Of a stretch of 64,000 nt of DNA, positions 54,556-61,991 are shown one piece after another. Below the pieces are notes generated by a model that saw only the letters and a program-made list of their open reading frames with translations, made no database searches and had not been told where the DNA came from. The stretch spans positions 1-64,000 of the forward strand of contig CAJOIV010000009.1 in NCBI GenBank assembly GCA_905234665.1, written 5' to 3'. Numbering within the stretch: position 1 is the first letter of the stretch; every line of letters starts with the position of its first letter. The position numbers and the translations under genes were made by a program. The DNA comes from an uncultured Bacteroidales bacterium. Its GTDB lineage: Bacteria; Bacteroidota; Bacteroidia; Bacteroidales; P3.

Positions 54556-57474
54556 ATGAAACACAAATTATCCCTTCTCGCCGTCCTTCTCACGGCACTG
54601 GCAATCCCCCAAACCGTAAAAGCCTACGACTTCTCCGCCGTCACCTCTAGCGGCCACACACTCTACTACGACACCGTCACTGGCGGTGTTGAGGTAACGT
54701 GTCCAAGTTCCGGTTCTACCTGGTATGGTTATACAATGCCAGTTGGCAATCTGGTTATTGACAGCACAGTTGTCTATTTGGGGTCAACCTATTCTGTCAC
54801 CCATATAGGCGAAAATGCTTTTTTTGACTGCACAGGATTAACCTCTATTTCCCTTCCCAACTCGCTTACTTCTATAGATTTTTATGCTTTTCAATACTGT
54901 ACAGGACTGACCTCTGTTTCCCTTCCCAACTCGCTTACTTCTATAGGTCCTTATGCTTTCTCTGGCTGTACAGGACTGACCTCTGTTACCTTTCCCAACT
55001 CGCTCACCCATATATACGATTATGCTTTCTATGGCTGTACAGGACTGACCTCTGTTGCCCTACCTAACTCGCTTACCTTTATAGGCGATGGGGTATTCCT
55101 TGGTTGTACTGGTTTACCTTCACCAGTTTACAATAATACATTCTTCGTATATTTACCCACTTCTCATACCGGAAACTATACTATCCTCAATGACATTATC
55201 ACTATATGTGGTTCTGCATTCTGTGGCTGCACAGGGCTGACCTCTATCTCCCTTCCCGACTCGCTCACCTCTATAGGAAGCTATGCTTTCTTTGGTTGCA
55301 CAGGGCTAACCTCCGTTTCCCTTCCCAATACGATTATATCTATAGGCAACTCTACTTTCTATAATTGTACTGGTCTGACCTCCGTCACCTTTCCCAACAC
55401 GCTCACCTCTATAGGAAGCTCTGCTTTCTTTGGTTGCACAGGGCTGACCGGAATCTATTCTTTGGCATTGGCTCCACCGTCATTAGGATCCCAGGCGTTC
55501 CCCAATGTCCTTGTCCCTATTTATGTCCCGTGCGCCTCGTTGCTATCCTATCAGGCAACCCCTTGGAGCGACTATAATATTCAGGAAATTCCTATGGACA
55601 CAGTGTATACCCTCAGCACGGGAAATAGCCCCAATGGCACCGTGAACATTGAACGGTCATCTTGCTTGTCCACGCTCACCGCCATTCCCGATCTTGGCTA
55701 CTATTTCAACAACTGGAGTGATGGAAGTACCGAAAATCCACACACAATAGCCGTGTTCTCGGACACCACTATCTCAGCCCACTTCGCCATGTATTCCCCC
55801 GATGTCACATCAAACTCGGAGAATTACTGCAGAGGATTGAAGAACCCCACGTCGTTCACAATCACGGATGGTCCTAATTTGTCCAATGCCCAGTGGTACG
55901 GCTACACAGGCACTAAAAATGACCAAGCCAGTGCCTGCGGAAACTGGGGTATGAGTTTCCCTGACTCAAACTATGTCCCCGCCGATCAGCTGGAGTCTTT
56001 CACTTCGTCGGTCTCCAGTTGTATATCGTCCAATTCCGTTGACATCCACGGCCAGTCTGACTACCAACGGCGTTTTGTCATCAAAGGTCAAGGCTACGAT
56101 TCGCTCACCCATAACCGCCTCTCCTACCTTCCTCCCGACCCGACGTTCACCAGTTCCATCCGTCTCGGCAACAACTGCGGGGGTGGTGGCGGTCAGGCCG
56201 AAATGCTGTGCTACCAGTTCCATGTACGTCCTCAGAACGCCCTCGTCACCATCTGGTACGCCCTGTCGTTGCTGAACGGGCAGCATGCTGCCCAGTTCAA
56301 CCCCGAATTCGCCATCGAGGTCGAGAAACAGACGGGAAGCACCTGGACCCGTGTGGGCGGCGACACCCTCTGCTACCTGGTGGCCACGCCGGCAGGCTCA
56401 GGTTCCAACGTGTATCCCTTCTATGTCGGCAGCACCGGCACACACACAGGTGCCTCCTATGGCTGTAACCTCTACCTCCCCTGGAACAAGGTGGTCATCA
56501 ATCTCAGCAAATACCTCTACGAGACTGTCCGCATCAAAATTGCCTCGAGCGACTGCAGATTGTCAGCCCACTATGCCTGCGCCTACATCGCAGGAGAGTG
56601 CCAGTCTGTGGAGGTTGCCTCATCCGGCTGCACGGGAACTGCTATCATCGATACCCTCCGCGCACCTAAAGGCTTGAGCGACTACACATGGTACCGCAGC
56701 GATATCGACGGCAACCTCGTCCCCGACCTCGACGATGTCAATGACACTATCCCCTTCGTACAACTTACTAACGGCACCATCACTCACCCCGACACCAACA
56801 ACGTCTTTCTCGTCGACACCTCGCACCTCCGCGTCCATCTCGTAGCCTCCGACGGCAGCGACTCTATCGGGCTTACCGACAACATCGTCATCCGCTGCGA
56901 TGTGACCTCCTACATGAACATCTTTCCCGTTACCTCAAGGCTCTACGCCCGCGTTGTTAATCATATGGTAGACAATTTTCAGCTCTCTTCCTTAGATACC
57001 CTCATGGGCATCTGTCAACTCACTCAGACTCCCATATGTTCCAATCCTATAGCTATTTTTGAAGCCACACCCAACGCTGGCTACCGTTTCCACCAGTGGA
57101 ACGATGGCAACACCGACAACCCCCGCACGCTCGTTGTCACTTCCGACACTAGTATCGTTGGCTACTTTGCTTACGAGTTCCACGACACCGTCTATATTCA
57201 CGACACTATCTACGTCGACCCGAACGGTATTGAGGATGTGCAGACGGTGGAGGCCCGCATCTTCCAGCGGGATGGGCAGATTGTTGTAGAACTGGATGAG
57301 GGCTCGGAGTCTCTCGACGTGCAGGTGTATGACGTAGTGGGGCGTCTGCTGGCCACACGGCAGGGGGAGGACGTACACGGGGGTACGCCCCTACGGTTTG
57401 ACGTGCCCGCCTCGGGTGTCTACCTTGTCCGCATTGGCGACAGGGCGGCACGGAAGGTTGTGGTGGTCAGGTAA
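54556..57474 (+). CDS. BspA-like LRR surface protein with T9SS sorting domain
   Basis: A 972-residue secreted protein with a signal peptide (MKHKLSLLAVLLTALAIPQTVKAYD). About eleven LRR_5 (BspA/Treponema-type) repeats of 23 residues lie in residues 80-300 (GCTGLTSVSLPNSLTSIGPYAF). A repetitive Ig-like and cysteine-containing central part follows, then glycine-rich strand (DVTSYMNIFPVTSRLY). The end, VYDVVGRLLATRQG...FDVPASGVYLVRIGDRAARKVVVVR, is a type A T9SS sorting signal, so the protein is exported and likely anchored. BspA-like LRR proteins bind host or microbial surfaces. Confidence 0.93.
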   Translation: MKHKLSLLAVLLTALAIPQTVKAYDFSAVTSSGHTLYYDTVTGGVEVTCPSSGSTWYGYTMPVGNLVIDSTVVYLGSTYSVTHIGENAFFDCTGLTSISLPNSLTSIDFYAFQYCTGLTSVSLPNSLTSIGPYAFSGCTGLTSVTFPNSLTHIYDYAFYGCTGLTSVALPNSLTFIGDGVFLGCTGLPSPVYNNTFFVYLPTSHTGNYTILNDIITICGSAFCGCTGLTSISLPDSLTSIGSYAFFGCTGLTSVSLPNTIISIGNSTFYNCTGLTSVTFPNTLTSIGSSAFFGCTGLTGIYSLALAPPSLGSQAFPNVLVPIYVPCASLLSYQATPWSDYNIQEIPMDTVYTLSTGNSPNGTVNIERSSCLSTLTAIPDLGYYFNNWSDGSTENPHTIAVFSDTTISAHFAMYSPDVTSNSENYCRGLKNPTSFTITDGPNLSNAQWYGYTGTKNDQASACGNWGMSFPDSNYVPADQLESFTSSVSSCISSNSVDIHGQSDYQRRFVIKGQGYDSLTHNRLSYLPPDPTFTSSIRLGNNCGGGGGQAEMLCYQFHVRPQNALVTIWYALSLLNGQHAAQFNPEFAIEVEKQTGSTWTRVGGDTLCYLVATPAGSGSNVYPFYVGSTGTHTGASYGCNLYLPWNKVVINLSKYLYETVRIKIASSDCRLSAHYACAYIAGECQSVEVASSGCTGTAIIDTLRAPKGLSDYTWYRSDIDGNLVPDLDDVNDTIPFVQLTNGTITHPDTNNVFLVDTSHLRVHLVASDGSDSIGLTDNIVIRCDVTSYMNIFPVTSRLYARVVNHMVDNFQLSSLDTLMGICQLTQTPICSNPIAIFEATPNAGYRFHQWNDGNTDNPRTLVVTSDTSIVGYFAYEFHDTVYIHDTIYVDPNGIEDVQTVEARIFQRDGQIVVELDEGSESLDVQVYDVVGRLLATRQGEDVHGGTPLRFDVPASGVYLVRIGDRAARKVVVVR
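54820..55470 (+). repeat. Tandem 69-bp LRR-coding repeats
   Basis: Successive 69-bp units coding for GCTGLTSxSLPNSLTSIGxYAF and variants; DNA-level repeats inside the BspA-like gene, prone to copy number change. Confidence 0.85.
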
Positions 57475-57495
57475 TTCGAAGACGAAAATATAGCC

Positions 57496-58665
57496 TCAAT
57501 CCCGCTCGTTGGAGATTTGCACCATGCGGTGGCAGACGGAGGCGATGCGGTTCTTGTCGGCGAGGACGCCTTTGTCGCACAAGGTGATACCCATCGAGGA
57601 GGCTACGCGCGAGAGGCGGCCGTCGCGGTCGTTCTTGAGGGTGAAGATGTAGCTGTGCGACGAGGGACCGAGGAGCATCTCGTTGAGGGCGGTGCACTTG
57701 TAGACCACCTCGTTGAAGATATGGTCGGTCTGGATGCCCGTCTTGCACTCCACCACGAAGAGGGTGTTGGCCTTGATGAAGACCACGTCGAGCTCGTTGT
57801 TATGCTCCGTCCCGGGGCGCGCGATGCGCACGCTGAGGGCTATCTGCTGCGGTCGTACCTGCCGCAGGATGAGGTAGAAGACATACTCCTCGAACCATCC
57901 GCCCGTGAGGTAGTCGACCTCCTCGGGCAGGAGCATGTCGGGCTTTTGGCTGACGAAGCCGAACTGGTGCAGCAGGGTGCGGACGCCCGTGATGGCCTGT
58001 CGGCGGCCCCGACCGCCGCCGTGTATCTCGTCGAGGGTCACGGGGCGGCGCATGCCGCGGTAGTTGAGGCGGAGCAGGTTGATGGCCTCGAAGGCCTCCT
58101 CGCTGAGGTTGCGGCGGCGGAAGCAGTCGAAGATGCGCTGCGCCTCGGCCTCCGTGCGGCGGGGCTTGTGGTTGCGGCCATTGATGTCGTGCCGCAGGCC
58201 GTGGAGGGTGAAATACTCGGCCAGCGTCATGCGGTAGCGGATGGGGGTGACGACATCGTCGTTGTCGTAGATGCTGTCGTCGAAGACCGAGCTGACCACG
58301 AGGTTCTCGCGCGTCTGGACGTAGAAGAACCTGGCCCCGAAGCGGGCGAAGACGCGCTGCACGGCCAGCACGGTGTATCGCGTGCCGCCCGCGAGGTTGA
58401 CCCAATAGTCCTCGTTGCGGGAGAGTGCCCCGCTGAGACGGCGGCAGATATGCTCGTAGATGTAGGTCTCCGCGCTGCGCTTGAAGGTGATGGTGCGGAT
58501 GTCGGCGTCCGGCAGCCGCAGCAGGGCGGCGTAAGGTGCCACCGAGGTGCGCTGGTCGTGGGCCGAGACAAAGAGGATGCGGTTGCCCTCCTCGTAATAC
58601 TCCTTGAGGAAGAGGTAGGCGGCCAACGGCTCGGCCGGATCGAATATATTGACAAGGGTCTTCAT
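57496..58665 (-). CDS. Card1/Can2-like CARF nuclease (DUF1887)
   Basis: A 389-residue protein. The N-terminal CARF-type fold is seen in MKTLVNIFDPAEPLAAYLFLKEYYEEGNRILFVS and the ligand loop VNLAGGTRYTVLAV (residues 89-102). A winged-helix-like centre (residues 180-245) precedes LTGGWFEEYVFYLIL and a PD-(D/E)XK core with ELD at 291-293 and ECK at 306-308 (LFVVECKTG). Card1 and Can2 enzymes are cyclic-oligoadenylate-activated nucleases of type III CRISPR defence. No CRISPR array or Cas gene is in the window. The ATG overlaps the stop of a T9SS type B protein (ATGA). Confidence 0.85.
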   Translation of the reverse strand: MKTLVNIFDPAEPLAAYLFLKEYYEEGNRILFVSAHDQRTSVAPYAALLRLPDADIRTITFKRSAETYIYEHICRRLSGALSRNEDYWVNLAGGTRYTVLAVQRVFARFGARFFYVQTRENLVVSSVFDDSIYDNDDVVTPIRYRMTLAEYFTLHGLRHDINGRNHKPRRTEAEAQRIFDCFRRRNLSEEAFEAINLLRLNYRGMRRPVTLDEIHGGGRGRRQAITGVRTLLHQFGFVSQKPDMLLPEEVDYLTGGWFEEYVFYLILRQVRPQQIALSVRIARPGTEHNNELDVVFIKANTLFVVECKTGIQTDHIFNEVVYKCTALNEMLLGPSSHSYIFTLKNDRDGRLSRVASSMGITLCDKGVLADKNRIASVCHRMVQISNERD

Positions 58666-60161
58666 CGCAGCACTTCTATGAAGCCCTGACGCATGGTGTG
58701 GATGGTGACGCCGTGGGCTTTGAAGACATAAAAATAGGTCGCCGCAGGGGCGCGGGGGCTGTCGGGATTCCAGAAGTCGTCCTCGGAGGCTATGTTGTGG
58801 CCGTGGTAGACGAGCTGGCCGGTGCGGTCGTAGACATAGAGGTCGTTGAACTTAAAGCAGTCGTTCTCAAGCAGTCCGCCGATGACGAAGAGGTCGTTGG
58901 TGCCGTCGCCGTTGGGCGTCACGAGGGTGGGGAACGTCAGCGAGCTGTCGCAGTGGTCGCCGTTCCAGAAGACATGCAGGTTATAGTAGATGGTGCTGTC
59001 GCATCCCGCCTCGTTGTAGAGGACGACGGCGACGTTCTCCACCTCGTCGTAGAAGAGGCTGTCGAGGAAGGCGCGCGGCAGCTCCTCCTCCAGCACCGTG
59101 TCGTAGATGGTCGTGTCGGTGGAAGGGATGACGCTCAGATGAAAGGTTGTAACCGTGTCGCAGTAACGCCCCGGCAGGGTGTCCGTCGCCGTCCCCTCCT
59201 CGTCGAAGACAATCTTTCCCCAGGCGTAGGGCAGATCCGACTTGCAGATGTAGGCGAAGAGGCTGTCGCGGAGATGGCAGTTGCACTTGGGGCCGATGAG
59301 GGTAATGCTGTCGTGGGCCTCGCAGTAGCCCAGCATCTGCAAGTCGGTGACGTTGAATGCCGTCACCGTCGGGAAAATTGCCGATGACTTCTCATAGAAC
59401 CGCAGGATAACCCTGTCGCCGCGAGGGATGGAATCGCGATATAATGCCCCGTTGATGGGGATAGACTGGGAACTGTGGACAATCGTCGTGTCGGCATAGA
59501 CGAACTCCGTGATGAAGTTGGGGAGCCCCCGTCTGCGATTGTTCAGCTCCGAGAGGCGATTCACATAAGCATCCAAATAATATTTCCCCACCGTGCCGCG
59601 AATGTCGACGGTGTCGACATAGAAGGGCACGAAGGTGCTGTCCTTGGGGATGACGGTGATGGTGCCGTAATGGTCCGAGGGTGCGGAGGTGTCGGCATAG
59701 ACCATCATCTGCAGCCCGCTCAGATGCTCAAGGCCAGGGCAGTAGAGCGACGCATCGTAGTCCAGCGCCAGCGAGCGGGGATGGCAGAAGTCGCCCGCCG
59801 TGGGCGAGGCGACGAAGTTGTAATAAGTGTGGCGGGCGAGGTAGCCGGGTTCCGACCAGCGGAGCAGGTTGGCCGTGTCGTACCAGGCGGTGAGGAACAC
59901 CCTGAGGGTGTCGTTGCAGCTGACAGTCACCCACTGGCTGTCGGCCTGCGGGTCGGCGAAGAGCGCCTCGGGTTCCCAATGCAGCGAGTCCGTCCATTGC
60001 GGCGACCGCAGCAGGTAGCGCACCGAGTCGGGCTCCTCCCCATGCCCGTCCACCAGCACCGTGTCCGTCACCTCAATGCGTGCCGTACACACCGCCTGCC
60101 CCCGCACGCCCACGGCGGCCAGGAGCAGCAAAGCGAATGTTATGAACCTTCGGCTGCGCAT
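58662..60161 (-). CDS. T9SS type B sorting-domain secreted protein
   Basis: A 499-residue protein with a signal peptide (MRSRRFITFALLLLAAVGVRGQ) and a gliding-motility-type C-terminal domain (LVTPNGDGTNDLFVIGGL; FNDLYVYDRTGQLVYHGHNI; ATYFYVFKAHGVTIHTMRQGFIEVLR), the CHU_C sorting signal that attaches proteins to the cell surface by T9SS. The middle part is Asp/Thr-rich, with repeated DT dipeptides. The function is unknown. It is sandwiched between a nuclease-like gene (6 bp upstream) and a CARF nuclease that overlaps it by 4 bp. Confidence 0.88.
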   Translation of the reverse strand: MRSRRFITFALLLLAAVGVRGQAVCTARIEVTDTVLVDGHGEEPDSVRYLLRSPQWTDSLHWEPEALFADPQADSQWVTVSCNDTLRVFLTAWYDTANLLRWSEPGYLARHTYYNFVASPTAGDFCHPRSLALDYDASLYCPGLEHLSGLQMMVYADTSAPSDHYGTITVIPKDSTFVPFYVDTVDIRGTVGKYYLDAYVNRLSELNNRRRGLPNFITEFVYADTTIVHSSQSIPINGALYRDSIPRGDRVILRFYEKSSAIFPTVTAFNVTDLQMLGYCEAHDSITLIGPKCNCHLRDSLFAYICKSDLPYAWGKIVFDEEGTATDTLPGRYCDTVTTFHLSVIPSTDTTIYDTVLEEELPRAFLDSLFYDEVENVAVVLYNEAGCDSTIYYNLHVFWNGDHCDSSLTFPTLVTPNGDGTNDLFVIGGLLENDCFKFNDLYVYDRTGQLVYHGHNIASEDDFWNPDSPRAPAATYFYVFKAHGVTIHTMRQGFIEVLR

Positions 60162-60167
60162 ATCGTT

Positions 60168-60680
60168 TCAGATAGATTCTTCCATCATGTTTGTCCCCTT
60201 TGACAGGCAATCCTCACCTGCCCGATATCCCCATTGGATATTCTTTACGATGAGTTTTTTTCTCAGTTTCTTTTCCTCTGTCCTGTACAAGTCCGGGGAG
60301 GGTGTTCGTGTCAAAACCACCCAGGCATCGAGTCTGTCAACTTTTACCTCCGGCTTATTAAACAACTGGTCGACCGTCTCCCCTATCTGCACCAACGCAT
60401 GCCCGTAATCGCCACCTTTTATCTCTACCAATATCAACCGTTTGTCCTCTGTATATACTCCATAGTCACATTTCTTGCCATCCGTGCCAATGACGCCGGG
60501 GTCAATTCTATATTTCACAACCTCCTTCTTGCATGCATTTACAAGCTGGTATTTAGGACTATTCTTCTGACCTTCCTGACGGAGAACAATTGATGTACGG
60601 CAATCATGGAAATCGATGTATTCCTGATTGTGGTACTCGTTATAGAACGGCCATTCGGGAGTTGCACAAATCTTACTCAT
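60168..60680 (-). CDS. PD-(D/E)XK-like nuclease candidate
   Basis: A 170-residue protein from the ATG at 60680, which overlaps the end of the ATPase gene by 8 bp. Residues 69-90 (KKCDYGVYTEDKRLILVEIKGG) fit a restriction-like core with Asp near 72 and ExK at 86-88, followed by a helix (GHALVQIGETVDQLF). It is close to the size of small companion nucleases. Overlap suggests the two genes act together; the TTG 9 bp upstream is a less likely start. Confidence 0.7.
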   Translation of the reverse strand: MSKICATPEWPFYNEYHNQEYIDFHDCRTSIVLRQEGQKNSPKYQLVNACKKEVVKYRIDPGVIGTDGKKCDYGVYTEDKRLILVEIKGGDYGHALVQIGETVDQLFNKPEVKVDRLDAWVVLTRTPSPDLYRTEEKKLRKKLIVKNIQWGYRAGEDCLSKGTNMMEESI

Positions 60681-61944
60681 CTGTGTCAAGCATCATTAAG
60701 GCGTTATACTGACGGTTAATAATGCCGGAAGCCTCATCAACCATTTCGGCCCGTATCTCTCCTAATTCAACATCAATAATATCCATCACTCCCCCTTCCT
60801 CTTTAATCATATATGAAGCCACATCTTCAGTGGGTATCCACATGTCTTGGGAGACAATCTTGCCCACATCGTCGGGCCGCTTGACTCCCAATTTATAGGC
60901 ATATATCAGATTGTTGAAAGCAGACAAGATATAGGGGCTGTGCGTCGTAAGGAAAAGGCTGTTCTTAGTCCCCACTTGGCGTGCAAGCCATTTCACCAAC
61001 TCATACTGCGTCTTGGGGAAAAGGTTCTCTTCGGGCTCTTCTATCAGCAGACTGGCGTGATGGTTATACTCATATCTGCTCAGAATCCTTTCAAATTCAT
61101 TAAACGCCTCATGCGATGGGAATGAAGTATACTCCGGTTTCTCTTTATCTTTTGTCTCCACCATTGTTATCGGGGGAGTCTTGCCTTTCACATAAGAAAG
61201 AACCAAATTCCTCACCTTCTCTTCCAACTGATTCTGTTCCCATTTTGATTTAAGGTCTTTTCTTGATTGTCCTGACAGCATGGACATTGTCCTCGACCAT
61301 ACCAAAGCCAGTAGCGGAGTTACCGACTGGAAACCGCTAGCAGCATCACCCATTTTTATTTCACTATCATCCTCCAAAACAAGCCAATCGGCATTCCTGC
61401 TTGGGTCGTAATAATATTTCACGTTGAGGTCAAGGATATGCAATGGATTCTCTTTGTCGAACAGTCTCCTTGCCTCGTCCCAATCGGCGAGATAGTTCTG
61501 CAGGTTATCCTCATAGAACTTCATCTCAAACCAGTTAGGTATTACAAACGAGATGTTTCTCTCCGCCGGAATGTATGTGATACTGCCTCGCATATATTCC
61601 CAACGATCTTCTTTCCACTCGAAAGAGAACATGTCGAAAGGTGATTTGTCGAAGTCATAGGAGAACTTCATGCAACGGGATTCGTACTGGATAAACGAAT
61701 CATCCTTGATGTAACCGCCGAGCTTATGGAACTGTATCAACTGCTTCTCCACAAAGTCCAGTGTGCCGAAAGATTCCGGATCCTGCGTCAGCTCAATCCG
61801 TTTCTCCAGCCACTGGCAAAAGGACAGCACCTTCATCAGGCAGCTCTTGCCTGACCCTTGCGGCCCAATATAGATATTGAAGCGTTTGGTCTCAATGTTT
61901 GCCGAACGGACTGGTCCGAAGTTCTTTATTACGAGTGTGCTCAT
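60673..61944 (-). CDS. AAA-type ATPase (SMC/ABC-like)
   Basis: A 423-residue ATPase. The Walker A is at residues 27-35 (GPQGSGKSC), the Walker B with its catalytic Glu pair at 299-306 (LLIEEPEE), and a switch His at 334-337 (THSPYIL). This is the AAA_15/AAA_21 type of the SMC/ABC group, without a TOPRIM domain. Such ATPases are energy-coupling subunits of Septu-, Gabija- and PARIS-like systems. It lies 47 bp after priA and overlaps the small nuclease-like gene, consistent with a two-gene toxin or defence unit. Confidence 0.85.
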   Translation of the reverse strand: MSTLVIKNFGPVRSANIETKRFNIYIGPQGSGKSCLMKVLSFCQWLEKRIELTQDPESFGTLDFVEKQLIQFHKLGGYIKDDSFIQYESRCMKFSYDFDKSPFDMFSFEWKEDRWEYMRGSITYIPAERNISFVIPNWFEMKFYEDNLQNYLADWDEARRLFDKENPLHILDLNVKYYYDPSRNADWLVLEDDSEIKMGDAASGFQSVTPLLALVWSRTMSMLSGQSRKDLKSKWEQNQLEEKVRNLVLSYVKGKTPPITMVETKDKEKPEYTSFPSHEAFNEFERILSRYEYNHHASLLIEEPEENLFPKTQYELVKWLARQVGTKNSLFLTTHSPYILSAFNNLIYAYKLGVKRPDDVGKIVSQDMWIPTEDVASYMIKEEGGVMDIIDVELGEIRAEMVDEASGIINRQYNALMMLDTDE

Positions 61945-61991
61945 GGCATTTTTCTTTTGATAACGGAATTCTTTTGCTTTTATTGTGCAGA

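Noticed and set aside
54820-55470. Tandem repeats as a CRISPR array
   Set aside because: The 69-bp units are in frame within a leucine-rich repeat gene and have no spacer-like variation.
57517-58689. 390-codon plus-strand frame opposite the CARF nuclease
   Set aside because: The minus strand has recognisable CARF and nuclease motifs; the plus frame has none.
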